Part shown: one piece after another, positions 25,794 to 34,497 of the stretch
Numbering within the stretch: position 1 is the first letter of the stretch
How the letters are laid out: every line of letters starts with the position of its first letter
Assembly: GCF_900091585.1 (NCBI RefSeq)
Contig: NZ_FMHT01000003.1
Span: 62,001 to 126,000, forward strand
Reading direction: 5' to 3'
Origin: Micromonospora nigra
GTDB taxonomy: Bacteria; Actinomycetota; Actinomycetes; Mycobacteriales; Micromonosporaceae
DNA: 64,000 nt
Made by a program: the position numbers and the translations under genes
Notes under the pieces: model-generated
What the model saw: only the letters and a program-made list of their open reading frames with translations
Database searches by the model: none
What the model was told of the DNA's origin: nothing

Positions 25794-26366
25794 ATGAAGA
25801 CCGAGACCCGGCGCCCGCCGGTCGTCGTGCTCCTACAGGTTCACCGCGAGGACGAGGGCTGGACGACGCAGGCCTGGGGGGTACCGCTCGACGGGCGGCG
25901 GTGCCTGCTGCGCGCGGCGGACCCCGGCGCGGTGCGCCCGGCCGACCGGGTGCGGCTCCTCGCCGTCTCCGGCTCCGGGCCGCGTCCGCGACGTACCGCG
26001 TTGGAGGCCGCCGGCGTGTCGGTGCTGCGGCGCGGCGGCACGGGCCGCCCGGACCTGCTGGCGGTCACCCTCGCCGCCGACCTGCCGGTGGACGGGCCGG
26101 TCGGGCACGGCACGGACGCCCGGGCGGTCCGCGACGTCGTCGCCCTGCTCGCCGACGACGACCGGACGCCGTGGCGGCTCGCCGACGGTCCGGATGACGG
26201 GGACGGCCCGGCCGGTGGCCCGGTTCCGGTGACCGTCGAGGGCTCCGCAGCCGACCGGACGGTCGGGCCCGCCGCCGCGCCGGACGACGGTGGGGACGAC
26301 GGTGGGGACGCCCCGCTGTCGTGGACCTGCCGAATCCTCGGGATCGGCTGCCCCGATCCGCAGTGA
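25794..26366 (+). CDS. Unrecognised 190-residue protein next to the lanthipeptide locus
   Basis: ATG 25794 has an ideal GGAGGT 8 bases upstream, and its TGA overlaps a GTG in the frame of the kinase gene, so it is a real, translated gene. About residues 1-105 look like a small folded alpha/beta domain ('VVVLLQVHREDEGWTTQAWGVPL'), followed by an acidic Gly/Asp/Pro-rich stretch (about 120-175) and an odd tail 'WTCRILGIGCPDPQ' with two Cys. No signal peptide or membrane segment. I do not recognise a family. It is divergent from lanKC and co-transcribed with a two-component system, so a signalling or cluster-accessory role is possible. Confidence 0.75.
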   Translation: MKTETRRPPVVVLLQVHREDEGWTTQAWGVPLDGRRCLLRAADPGAVRPADRVRLLAVSGSGPRPRRTALEAAGVSVLRRGGTGRPDLLAVTLAADLPVDGPVGHGTDARAVRDVVALLADDDRTPWRLADGPDDGDGPAGGPVPVTVEGSAADRTVGPAAAPDDGGDDGGDAPLSWTCRILGIGCPDPQ

Positions 26367-26383
26367 CCGATCCTGAGGCGACC

Positions 26384-27685
26384 ATGACGACACCCGACGG
26401 CGGATCCGCCGCACCGGCGTCGCGGCGGTTCCGCGGCTGGCTGCGCCGGGACGTCCTGCTGCTACCGGTGCTGTGCCTGCTCGACCTGTTCACGGCGTCC
26501 TCGGTGGTGGTCAGCGACCATCCGGTGAGCCCGTCGGCGCGGGCGTGGCAGGTCGCCGCGGCCGTGGCCGCCTTCGCCGTGCTGGCCTGGCGGCGTCGCG
26601 CCCCGGTGGTGGTCTTCGCCGTCGAGTGCGCCCACGGGGTGGCGGTGTGGTTCCTGCTGCACGACTACCGGCCCACGCTCGCGCTGATCGTCGCCCTCTA
26701 CGCGGTGGCCGCGTCACGCCCCGTCGCCGTGTCGGCCGGCGCGTACGCGGCGGCGTGCGGGCGCGGCCTGCTCAACGCGGTGGACTCGTTCCGGGTGGAG
26801 CCCAACCCGGGCGCGCGGCCCGGCGAGTTCGCCGTCACCGCCCTGATGTTCGCCGTCATCTACGGCACCGCCTGGGCCGTGGGCCTGCTGACCCGTCGCC
26901 ACCACTGGCGGGTGGAACAGCTCGAACGGGACCGGCGCACCGCGCGGGCTGAGGCGGTGGCGTTGGAGCGGCGGCGGATCGCGGCGGAGCTGCACGACGT
27001 GGTGTCCCACTCGGTCACCGTCATGGTGTTGCAGGCCGCCGGGGCCGCCCGGCTCACCGAGACCGACCCGGAGCGGGCCCGGCAGGCGCTGCTGCACATC
27101 CAGCAGGCCGGGCAGCAGGCCATGGCCGAGCTGCGCCGGCTGCTGGACGTGATGCGGGTCGACGCCGGGCCGGACGTGGAGCGGCTGGACCCGCAGCCGA
27201 GCCTGGACGACGTGGAGGTGCTGCTCGCCTCGATGGCGCGGGCCGGGCTCTCGGTCACCAGCACGGTGTCGGGTGTTCCCACGAGCATCGACCCGAGCGT
27301 GGGGCTGGCCGCGTACCGGACGGTGCAGGAGAGTCTCACCAACACGCTCAAGCACGCCGGGCCGGGGGCCCGGGCCACCGTCCGGCTCGCCTGGGAGCAG
27401 CAGGTGCTGCTGGTGCGGGTCGAGGACGACGGCGGGTCCGCGCGCCGCCCGGCCGTGGCCGACGGTCTGTCCGCCGGTCACGGGTTGGCCAGCCTCACCG
27501 AGCGGATCCACCGCGTCGGGGGACGGCTGACCGCCGGTCCGCTCGCCGCCGGCGGGTTCCGGGTAACCGCGAGCCTCCCCATCGCCCACCGGCCCGACGT
27601 CGTCCTTCCGTCGGGCCGGGACCGGCGGTCCGGGGAGCCCGCGTACCCGATCGGAGATCATCCGCGTCCGCTGTCCGACAGCTGA
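26384..27685 (+). CDS. NarL-type sensor histidine kinase
   Basis: 433 residues from ATG 26384; GTG 26363, overlapping the previous stop, is an alternative. Four to five membrane helices occupy about residues 25-180, then a HisKA_3 dimerisation domain with phospho-acceptor H204 in 'RRRIAAELHDVVSHSV', and a HATPase_c domain ('TVQESLTNTLKHAG', 'GHGLASLTERIHRVGGRL'). No large extracellular domain, so it probably senses a membrane or cell-envelope signal. Cognate partner is the response regulator 106 bases downstream. Divergent placement beside lanKC suggests control of the lanthipeptide genes. Confidence 0.9.
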   Translation: MTTPDGGSAAPASRRFRGWLRRDVLLLPVLCLLDLFTASSVVVSDHPVSPSARAWQVAAAVAAFAVLAWRRRAPVVVFAVECAHGVAVWFLLHDYRPTLALIVALYAVAASRPVAVSAGAYAAACGRGLLNAVDSFRVEPNPGARPGEFAVTALMFAVIYGTAWAVGLLTRRHHWRVEQLERDRRTARAEAVALERRRIAAELHDVVSHSVTVMVLQAAGAARLTETDPERARQALLHIQQAGQQAMAELRRLLDVMRVDAGPDVERLDPQPSLDDVEVLLASMARAGLSVTSTVSGVPTSIDPSVGLAAYRTVQESLTNTLKHAGPGARATVRLAWEQQVLLVRVEDDGGSARRPAVADGLSAGHGLASLTERIHRVGGRLTAGPLAAGGFRVTASLPIAHRPDVVLPSGRDRRSGEPAYPIGDHPRPLSDS

Positions 27686-27791
27686 CTTCCCGACCGCCGG
27701 GGCGGGGCGGACGATCGGCGGTGCCGCCCCGGCCGTCGTGGGCGGTCGCACGGGCGCGCCGCCACCGCGCCGACGACCCACGGGAGGCGTG

Positions 27792-28535
27792 ATGCAGATC
27801 CGGGTGCTGCTCGCCGACGACCAGCCGCTCGTCCGCGCCGGGATCGCGATGCTGTTGTCCGCGGAGCCGGACGTCGAGATCGTGGCGGAGGCCGACGACG
27901 GGGCGCAGGCCGTCGAGCTCAGCCGCCAGCTCCGCCCGGACGTGGTGCTCATGGACGTGCGGATGCCGCACATCGACGGGGTGGCCGCGACCCGGGCGCT
28001 GGCTGCGGAACACCTGATCGACGATCCCGACCGTCCGGTACGGATCATCATCCTGACGACCTACCACGTGGACGAGGCGGTGCACGCCGCACTGCGCGCG
28101 GGGGCCTCCGGCTTCGTCCTCAAGGACGCGGCGCCGCAGGAACTGGTGGCGGCGGTGCGGGCGGTCGCCGCGGGTGAGGCCTGGCTGGACCCGGCCGTCA
28201 CCCGGCGGCTGCTCGACGACCTGGTGACCCGCCCGGATCCGGGCCTGCCCTCCCCCGTGCAGATGGCCCAGCTCACGCCCCGCGAGCGGGAGGTCCTGGT
28301 GCTCATGGCGTACGGGATGTCCAATCGGGAGATCGCCGAGCACCTGGTGCTGGGCGACGCGACGGTGAAGACCCACGTCAGCCGGGTGCTGATGAAACTG
28401 GGCCTGCGGGACCGCACACACGCCGTGGTCGCCGCCTACCAGAGCCGCCTCGTGCAGCCGGGCACCGCGCCGCCGGCCCCCGCCAGGGCGGCGGGGCCGG
28501 CCTGGCGGGGGCCGGCCCGCGCCTCACTCACGTGA
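27792..28535 (+). CDS. NarL/FixJ-family response regulator
   Basis: 247 residues, ATG 27792 with GGAGG upstream. Receiver domain (about 1-120) with acidic pair 'ADDQ', phospho-acceptor D55 in 'VLMDVRMPHIDG' and the conserved Lys in 'FVLKDAAPQEL'. LuxR-type DNA-binding domain near 160-220 ('LTPREREVLVLMAYGMSNREIAEHLVLGDATVKTHV'). Partner of the upstream kinase. It overlaps the convergent acyl-CoA synthetase gene by 12 bases. RamR, the activator of the SapB lanthipeptide in Streptomyces, belongs to the same family, which makes regulation of lanKC plausible but unproven. Confidence 0.92.
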   Translation: MQIRVLLADDQPLVRAGIAMLLSAEPDVEIVAEADDGAQAVELSRQLRPDVVLMDVRMPHIDGVAATRALAAEHLIDDPDRPVRIIILTTYHVDEAVHAALRAGASGFVLKDAAPQELVAAVRAVAAGEAWLDPAVTRRLLDDLVTRPDPGLPSPVQMAQLTPREREVLVLMAYGMSNREIAEHLVLGDATVKTHVSRVLMKLGLRDRTHAVVAAYQSRLVQPGTAPPAPARAAGPAWRGPARASLT

Positions 28536-30071
28536 CGGCTCCGCCATCGTCCGCCGCAGCTCCCGCTTGAGCACCTTGTGGCTCGGCCCGAGCGGCAGGG
28601 CGTCGACGTAGCGGATCCGACGGGGGTACTTGTGGCGGCCCAGGCGCTCCCGGGACCAGTCGACCAGGTCCTGTTCGGCGGGGCGGGGCACGGTCGGGTT
28701 GGGCACCACCACCGCGCAGATCTCCTCACCGTGCAGCGGATCGGGGATGCCGATCACCGCCACCTGGTCGACCGCCGGATGACGGGCCAGGACCTCCTCC
28801 ACCTCCCGGGGGTGGACGTTGAACCCACCCCGGATGACGAGGTCCTTCTTGCGGTCCGCGATCGTGACGAACCCGTCGGCGTCCCGCCGGCCGAGGTCGC
28901 CGCTGCGGAACCAGCCGTCGACGAGCACCTCCGCGGTGGCCTCGGGCCGGCCGAGGTAGCCGGCGAAGACGTTGTGACCCCGGATGACGATCTCGCCGAT
29001 CTCCCCGGCGGGCAGCAGCTCGATCCGGTCGTCCAGGTCGGCGCGGGCGATCTCCACCTCCACCCCCCACACGGGGTGCCCGACCGTGCCGGCGCGGGTG
29101 CCGAAGGCGGGCTGGTTCTTGGTCGCCGTGGGCGAGGTCTCCGACAGGCCGTACCCCTCGTAGACGGTGGTGTCGAAGGAGTCGGAGAACCGTTCCAGCA
29201 CGGCCACCGGCAGCGACGCCCCGCCCGAGATGCACATCCGCAGGCGGGGCAGCGGCTGCCGGCCACGGGCCGCGTCGAGCAGCGCAACGTACATGGTCGG
29301 CACCCCGTGGAAGACGGTCACCTGTTCGCGCAGCATCAGGTCGATCGCCGCCGGCCCGGTGAACCGGCCGAGCAGCACCAGCGTCGCGCCGACCCGGAAG
29401 GTGCCGTTCATCGCCACGGTCTGCCCGAAGCTGTGGAACAGCGGCAGGCAGCCCAGCACCACGTCGTCGCTGCGCGCGTCGTTGGCGTCGAACACGTTGA
29501 CGGTGGCGTTCAGGACCAGGTTGAGGTGGGTCAGCTGGGCCCCCTTGGGGGCGCCGGTGGTGCCGCTGGTGTAGAGGATCACGGCGGTGTCCTCGGCCTG
29601 TCGCGTCTCGTACGTCGGCAGCGGGGCCAGCGCGGTGCCCGCGTCCTCCAGGCGTACGACGTCCGGTGGGGTGGGGGCCGGCCCGACCGTCACCAGGGTG
29701 ACACCGGCCAACGCCGCCGCCCGTGCCCCCATCTCCAGTTGGGAGGTGTGGCAGACGAGCAGCTTCGCACCACTGTCGCGCAGCAGCCGCGCCGCCTCCT
29801 CGGCCGTCAGCAGCAGGTGCACCGGGACGACCACCGCGCCGAGGGCCAGGGTGGCGTAGTAGACGCGCGGGAAGTCGACCACGTTGGGGGCGAGCAGCGC
29901 CACCCGGTCGCCGGGAGCCACGCCCGCCGCGCGCAGCCCGGCCGCGTGGCAGCGGGCCTCCAGCCACAGCTCGGCGTACGTGACCCGGATGTCGCCGTCG
30001 ACCACGGCGACGGTGTCCGGGTGCCGACGGGCGGACTCGGCCAGCACCATGGCCAGCGACAGGGCGGTCAC
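28524..30071 (-). CDS. Acyl-CoA synthetase (FadD-like)
   Basis: 515 residues from the GTG at 30071, which overlaps the stop of the maoC gene. An AMP-forming enzyme that activates a carboxylic acid to its CoA thioester. Visible motifs: P-loop 'YTSGTTGAPKGA', 'YEGYGLSETS', 'GWFRSGDLGRRDADGF' and the C-terminal lysine region 'PLGPSHKVLKREL'. Last gene of the minus-strand operon ACAD-SDR-ACAD-maoC-fadD whose promoter carries the 33664 operator. Likely substrate a fatty or branched acid produced by the divergent aldehyde dehydrogenase; chain length cannot be read from sequence. Confidence 0.9.
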   Translation of the reverse strand: MTALSLAMVLAESARRHPDTVAVVDGDIRVTYAELWLEARCHAAGLRAAGVAPGDRVALLAPNVVDFPRVYYATLALGAVVVPVHLLLTAEEAARLLRDSGAKLLVCHTSQLEMGARAAALAGVTLVTVGPAPTPPDVVRLEDAGTALAPLPTYETRQAEDTAVILYTSGTTGAPKGAQLTHLNLVLNATVNVFDANDARSDDVVLGCLPLFHSFGQTVAMNGTFRVGATLVLLGRFTGPAAIDLMLREQVTVFHGVPTMYVALLDAARGRQPLPRLRMCISGGASLPVAVLERFSDSFDTTVYEGYGLSETSPTATKNQPAFGTRAGTVGHPVWGVEVEIARADLDDRIELLPAGEIGEIVIRGHNVFAGYLGRPEATAEVLVDGWFRSGDLGRRDADGFVTIADRKKDLVIRGGFNVHPREVEEVLARHPAVDQVAVIGIPDPLHGEEICAVVVPNPTVPRPAEQDLVDWSRERLGRHKYPRRIRYVDALPLGPSHKVLKRELRRTMAEPSRE

Positions 30072-30532
30072 CGTGGCTGCCCGGGGTGCAGCCGGCTGAC
30101 CGTCTCGGCGACGCAGACCGGCTTGCCGCCGGCGTCGCTGTCCACGGTGACCGTGGTGACCACCTGGACGCCGCCCTCGACGGGGGTCACCGCGCCGATG
30201 GTGGCGGTGGCGCGGACCGCGCCCCCGACCCGGACCGGGGCGGGGAAGCGGACCCGGTTCAGGCCGTAGTTGACCCCCATCTCGACGCCGTCGACCCGGT
30301 ACAGCCGACCGACGAGCGCCGGCAGCAGGGACAGGGTGAGGTAGCCGTGGGCGATGGTGCCGCCGTACGGCCCGGTGGCGGCGCGGGCCGGGTCGGTGTG
30401 GATCCACTGGTGGTCGTCGGTGGCCTCGGCGAACAGGTCCACGCGGCGCTGGTCGACCGGATACCACGGGCCGGGGCCGATGCTCTCGCCGACGGCGGCG
30501 GCCAGCTCGTGCACGGAGGCGAAGGTTCTCAT
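30068..30532 (-). CDS. MaoC-like (R)-specific enoyl-CoA hydratase
   Basis: 154 residues, a single hot-dog domain. The hydratase-2 signature 'FAEATDDHQWIHTDPARA' (catalytic Asp and His) lies near residues 35-52, followed by 'YGGTIAHGYLTLSLLP'. It would hydrate the enoyl-CoA made by the adjacent acyl-CoA dehydrogenases. Overlaps the dehydrogenase upstream (ATGA) and fadD downstream by 4 bases each, so translation is coupled across all three. Confidence 0.9.
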   Translation of the reverse strand: MRTFASVHELAAAVGESIGPGPWYPVDQRRVDLFAEATDDHQWIHTDPARAATGPYGGTIAHGYLTLSLLPALVGRLYRVDGVEMGVNYGLNRVRFPAPVRVGGAVRATATIGAVTPVEGGVQVVTTVTVDSDAGGKPVCVAETVSRLHPGQPR

Positions 30533-31700
30533 GCCAGGTGTCCTCCCAGTCGGGTGTAGCCGCGCAGCAGGTCGCGGGCGATGATGAGCCGCTGCATCTC
30601 GTCGGTGCCCTCGAAGATCCGGTACAGCCGGACCTGCCGGTACCAGCGTTCGATCGGCAGTTCGCGGGTGTAACCCATGCCGCCGTGGATCTGGAGCACC
30701 CGGTCCACCACGCGGTTGACCATGCCCGCGCCGTACAGCTTCCCCATCGAGGACGCGTGCCGGGGGTCGAGGCCGGCGTCGACGGTCCAGGCGGCCCGCA
30801 GGATGAGCCAGCGGGCGGCCTCCAGCTCGGTCTCCGAGTCGGCGATCATCCACTGGATGGCCTGGTTGGTGCCGATCTTCGCGCCGAAGGTCTCCCGGGT
30901 GTTGGCGTGCTCGATGGCCATTGCCAGGGCCCGCTCCGCGATGCCGACCGCGTGCGACGGGATGGTGTACCGGCCCTTGCCGATCCACTCCATGGCGAGG
31001 GCGAAACCCTGGCCGACCTCGCCGAGGACGTTGCGGTGCGGCACCCGGACGTCGTCGAAGACCAGCGACGCGGGCCCGCCCTCGCCCATGGTCTGGATGA
31101 ACTCGGACCGCCAGCCCATCGCCCGGTCCACCAGGAAGGCCGTCGCGCCGCCGTCGCGGACGCTGCGGTCGGGGTCGGTGACCGCGATGACGATGGCGAA
31201 GTCGGCCTCGTTGCCGCCGGTGATGAACGTCTTCTCACCGGTGAGGACCCAGTCGTCGCCGTCGCGGCGGGCGCGCAGCCGGATGTTCGCGGCGTCGGAG
31301 CCCGCACCGGGCTCGGTGATGGCGAAGCAGCTCGACCGCTCGCCCTCGATCGTCGGGACCAGGTACTCGCGCCGCTGCGCCTCGTTCGCCCGGAACAGGA
31401 TGTTGTCGGCCTCCCCGCCGAACCGGAACGGCACGAAAGACCGGCCGAGTTCCGTCCAGATCAGCGACTGGGTGACGGCCGGCAGGTCCATGCCGCCGTA
31501 CTCCTCGGGGTGGCCAGGCCCCAGAAGCCGAACTTGCGGGCCTTGCGTTGCAGTTCGCGCAGCTCGCTGCGGTCCAGCCCGGGGCGGTGCTCCCGCTCCC
31601 GGCGCAGCAGTTCCTGTTCGAGCGGCATCACCTCCCTGGTGATGAAGTCCCGGGCGGTGTCCCGGATGGCCCGTTCCTCGTCCGACAACGCGAAGTCCAT
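30529..31700 (-). pseudogene. Acyl-CoA dehydrogenase interrupted by a -1 frameshift
   Basis: Two adjoining minus-strand frames make one acyl-CoA dehydrogenase of about 390 residues. The first (from ATG 31700, GGAGG upstream) reads 'MDFALSDEERAIRDT...FGFWGLATP' and then nonsense; the second continues 'EEYGGMDLPAVTQSLIW' to the normal C-terminus with 'FAITEPGAGSD' and the catalytic-base region 'RIFEGTDEMQRL'. The break is in the G-run 31507-31510: adding one base restores a continuous protein. All else is intact, the frame is conserved on both sides and the operon overlaps remain, so this is either a very recent mutation or a homopolymer sequencing error. Confidence 0.88.
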
Positions 31701-31731
31701 GTCGCCTCCTGGGGTGGGTGCGCGGCGCGGG

Positions 31732-32490
31732 TCAGCGCGCGCCGCCGTTGACGTACAGGGTCTGGCCGCTGACGTACGAGGCGTCGTCGCTGGCCAGGAA
31801 CGCGATCACCGAGGCGATCTCGGCTGGTTGGCCCACCCGGCGCAGCGGCGTCTGCTCCGCCACCCGGCGCTGGTGTTCCTCGGGGCTCGCGCCGACCCGC
31901 TCGGCCGTGGCGGCGGTCATGGCGGTGGCGACGTAGCCGGGGGCGACGGCGTTGACGGTGATGCCGAAGGGGCCGAGTTCGAGCGCCAGGGTGGCGGTGA
32001 GTCCCTGCACTCCCGCCTTGGCGGCGGCGTAGTTGGCCTGGCCCCGGTTGCCGAGCGCGGAGCGGCTGCTGAGGTTGACGATCCGGCCGTAGCGGGCCCC
32101 GACCATGTGTTGCTGGGCAGCCTGGCAGCACAGGAAGATGCTGGTGAGGTTGGTCGTCAGCACCGCCTGCCACTCGGGCAGCGGCATCTTGAACATGAGG
32201 TTGTCGCGGGTGATCCCGGCGTTGTTGACCAGGACGTGCAGGCCGCCGTACGTACGCACGACCCGGTCGGTGGTGGCGGCGACGGCGTCGGGGTCGGTGA
32301 CGTCGCAGCCGAGCCCGACCGCGCGCCCTCCGGCGGCGGTGATCTCGTCGGCGACGACCTGGCTGCGCGCGGCGTCGAGGTCGACGACGGCGACGGTGGC
32401 GCCCTCGGCGGCGAGCCGGCGCGCGGTGGCCGCGCCGATGCCCTGCGCTCCGCCGGTGACGACGGCGATCCGGTCGGCGAATCTGGTCAC
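31732..32490 (-). CDS. FabG-like 3-ketoacyl reductase / 3-hydroxyacyl-CoA dehydrogenase (SDR)
   Basis: 252 residues from GTG 32490. Classical short-chain dehydrogenase: cofactor loop 'TGGAQGIGAA', 'NNAGI', catalytic Ser in 'NLSSRSALGN' and Y-x3-K in 'YAAAKAG', C-terminal 'GQTLYVNGG'. An acidic residue after beta-2 ('VVDLDAA') favours NAD. In this operon it would oxidise the 3-hydroxyacyl-CoA formed by MaoC. Sits 17 bases after the upstream dehydrogenase gene and 31 before the frameshifted one. Confidence 0.9.
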   Translation of the reverse strand: MTRFADRIAVVTGGAQGIGAATARRLAAEGATVAVVDLDAARSQVVADEITAAGGRAVGLGCDVTDPDAVAATTDRVVRTYGGLHVLVNNAGITRDNLMFKMPLPEWQAVLTTNLTSIFLCCQAAQQHMVGARYGRIVNLSSRSALGNRGQANYAAAKAGVQGLTATLALELGPFGITVNAVAPGYVATAMTAATAERVGASPEEHQRRVAEQTPLRRVGQPAEIASVIAFLASDDASYVSGQTLYVNGGAR

Positions 32491-32507
32491 GGGGTGTCCC
32501 CTCAGGT

Positions 32508-33656
32508 CTAGAAGGCGTTGACGCCGGTGAGCGCGCGGCCGATGAGCAGTTGCTGGATCTGGCTGGTGCCCTCGTAGAGGGTGGCGACGCGGGCGTCGCG
32601 CAGGTACTTTCCGACGGGGTACTCGTCGATGTAGCCGTACCCGCCGAAGACCTGTACCGCGTCGTTGGCCGCGCGGACGGCGGCCTCGCTGGCGAACAGT
32701 TTCGCCATCGACGCCTCGGTGGCGAACGGCTCGCCGCGGTCGATCAGGTCGGCCACCCGCCAGACGAGCATCCGGGCGGCGGCGGTGTCGACGGCGATGT
32801 TCGCCAGCAGCCGCTGCACGAGTTGGTGGCCGGCGATCGGCTTGCCGAACTGGGTCCGCTGGTTGGCGTAGCCGACGGCGGCGTCGAGGCAGCCCTGGGC
32901 GATGCCGACGCAGCCGGCGGCCACCGACATCCGCCCCTTGGCCAGGGTGGCCAGCGCCAGCCGGAACCCGCCGCCCTCGTCGCCGAGGCGGGCGGTGTCG
33001 GGCACCCGCACGGCGTCGAGGACGAGTTCGCCGGTCGCCTGGCCGCGCAGGCCGAGCTTGCCGTGGATCTCCCGGCGGTCGAGGCCGGGGCTGTCGGTGG
33101 GGACCAGGAACGCGGTGACCCCCCGGGGGCCGGGGCCGCCGGTGCGGGCGAACAGCAGGGCGACGTCGGCGGTGGTGCCGTTGGTGATGAACGTCTTGCG
33201 GCCGGTGAGCAGCCAGTCGCCGCCGTCGCGGACCGCGCGGGTGGTCAGGGCGGCGGCGTCGGAGCCGCTGTCGGGTTCGGTGAGGGCGAAGCAGCCGAGG
33301 GCGTCGCCGGAGCAGAGCCGGGGCAGCCACTGCTGCCGCTGCTGCGGGGTGCCGTGGGCGGCGATCGACTTGGCGACCAGGCCGAGGGAGACCGAGACGA
33401 TGCCGCGCACGGCCGAGTCACCCCGGCCCAGTTCCTCCAGCACCAGGCAGTACGACAGGTGGTCGCCGCCGGAGCCGCCGTGCCCGGGGTCGATGGTCAG
33501 GCCCAGGAAGCCGACCTCGCCGAGCTTGCCGACGACGGCCGGGTCGACCGCTTCGCGGCGGTCCCAGGCCGCGGCGTGCGGGAGGACCTCGCGGTCGACG
33601 AAGTCGGCGGCGAGCTGCCGTACCGCGGCCTGCTCGGGCGAGAGACAAAGGTCCAT
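32508..33656 (-). CDS. Acyl-CoA dehydrogenase
   Basis: 382 residues. FAD-dependent alpha,beta-dehydrogenation of an acyl-CoA. Motifs: 'CFALTEPDSGSDAAAL', 'TGRKTFITNG', 'RTQFGKPIAGHQLVQ', 'FGGYGYIDEYPVGKYLRDARV' and the catalytic-base glutamate in 'ATLYEGTSQIQQL'. The ATG at 33656 follows a TAGTTT -10 by 7 bases, with no Shine-Dalgarno, so the mRNA is probably leaderless. First gene of the minus-strand operon; its -10 lies inside the 19-bp palindrome shared with the aldehyde dehydrogenase promoter. Confidence 0.92.
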   Translation of the reverse strand: MDLCLSPEQAAVRQLAADFVDREVLPHAAAWDRREAVDPAVVGKLGEVGFLGLTIDPGHGGSGGDHLSYCLVLEELGRGDSAVRGIVSVSLGLVAKSIAAHGTPQQRQQWLPRLCSGDALGCFALTEPDSGSDAAALTTRAVRDGGDWLLTGRKTFITNGTTADVALLFARTGGPGPRGVTAFLVPTDSPGLDRREIHGKLGLRGQATGELVLDAVRVPDTARLGDEGGGFRLALATLAKGRMSVAAGCVGIAQGCLDAAVGYANQRTQFGKPIAGHQLVQRLLANIAVDTAAARMLVWRVADLIDRGEPFATEASMAKLFASEAAVRAANDAVQVFGGYGYIDEYPVGKYLRDARVATLYEGTSQIQQLLIGRALTGVNAF

Positions 33657-33663
33657 GACCGTT

Positions 33664-33682
33664 AAACTAGCGCTGCAAGTTT
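33664..33682. promoter_or_regulatory. TetR operator copy 1 and minus-strand promoter
   Basis: AAACTAGCGCTGCAAGTTT has arms AAACT/AGTTT with GC/GC matches inside. Read on the minus strand it contains the -10 TAGTTT, with a TGGACA -35-like element 18 bases further upstream (33688-33693), placing the start of transcription at the dehydrogenase ATG. The same sequence, inverted, recurs at 34460-34478 on the other side of the TetR gene. Confidence 0.8.
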
Positions 33683-33788
33683 TACTCTGTCCAGAGCCGG
33701 CTGTGGCAGAGTTCGGACTGCGCCCGCGCCCCGGGCGCACCCGCCGCGCCCCGCACGTCGGGGCGGCCCGAGCCACAGGAGAGACGAC

Positions 33789-34454
33789 ATGCCCCGGCCA
33801 CGACAGGCGCTGCTGAGCCGGCAGCGGATCGTCGAGGCCGCCGCCGCGCTGATCGACGGCGAGGGCCTGGAGGCGTTCTCCACCCGCAGGCTCGCCGCCG
33901 ACCTCGGGGTGCGCGGCCCGTCGCTGTACAACCACTTCGCCACGAAGGACGAGATCCTCGACGCGGTGGCCGACTCGGTCACCGCCCAGGTCGACGTCTC
34001 ATTCTTCGGCACGGTCGACTGGCGGGAGGCGCTGCGCCGCTGGGGGCACTCGTACCGGGCGGCGCTCGCCGCCCACCCGAACATCGTGCCGTACCTCGCC
34101 CGGGGCCCCCGGCGACGACCGGCGGCCCTGGCGATGGCCGACGCGGTCTACGGCGGGCTGGTCGACGCCGGCTGGCCGCCGGCCCGCGCCACCCACATCG
34201 GCGCGCTCATGCGGTACTTCGTGGCCGGCTCGGCGCTGGGCTCCTTCGCCCGCGGCTTCGTCGAGGACCCGTCGCTCTACGCCGACCAGTACCCCCACCT
34301 GGCTCAGGCCCACCGCCTCGCCGAACACCAGCAACGCGTCGACGAGGGCGCCTTCGCCCTCGGACTGGACGCGCTGATCGACGGCCTCTCCCGCACCTAC
34401 GAGGCCACCGTCGGCCCACTGCCGCCTCTTCCGCCGGCCGGCGACGCGCACTAA
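33789..34454 (+). CDS. TetR-family regulator of the alcohol/acyl-CoA block
   Basis: 221 residues, ATG 33789 with AGGAGA upstream. HTH at about 10-55 ('STRRLAADLGVRGPSLYNHFATKDEIL'), then a C-terminal domain of the tetracycline-repressor C1 type. Divergent from the dehydrogenase operon and followed by the aldehyde/alcohol dehydrogenase genes; identical 19-bp palindromes lie at both promoters, which makes this protein their likely repressor. The ligand is probably an intermediate of the pathway. Confidence 0.88.
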   Translation: MPRPRQALLSRQRIVEAAAALIDGEGLEAFSTRRLAADLGVRGPSLYNHFATKDEILDAVADSVTAQVDVSFFGTVDWREALRRWGHSYRAALAAHPNIVPYLARGPRRRPAALAMADAVYGGLVDAGWPPARATHIGALMRYFVAGSALGSFARGFVEDPSLYADQYPHLAQAHRLAEHQQRVDEGAFALGLDALIDGLSRTYEATVGPLPPLPPAGDAH

Positions 34455-34459
34455 AGTCC

Positions 34460-34478
34460 AAACTTGCACCGCTAGTTT
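34460..34478. promoter_or_regulatory. TetR operator copy 2 and plus-strand promoter
   Basis: AAACTTGCACCGCTAGTTT matches the inverse of the 33664-33682 site at 18 of 19 positions. It contains a TAGTTT -10 (34473-34478) exactly 7 bases before the GTG at 34486, the same geometry as at the other promoter. It starts only 6 bases after the tetR stop. Confidence 0.8.
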
Positions 34479-34497
34479 TAGCGACGTGAGGGGCGAC

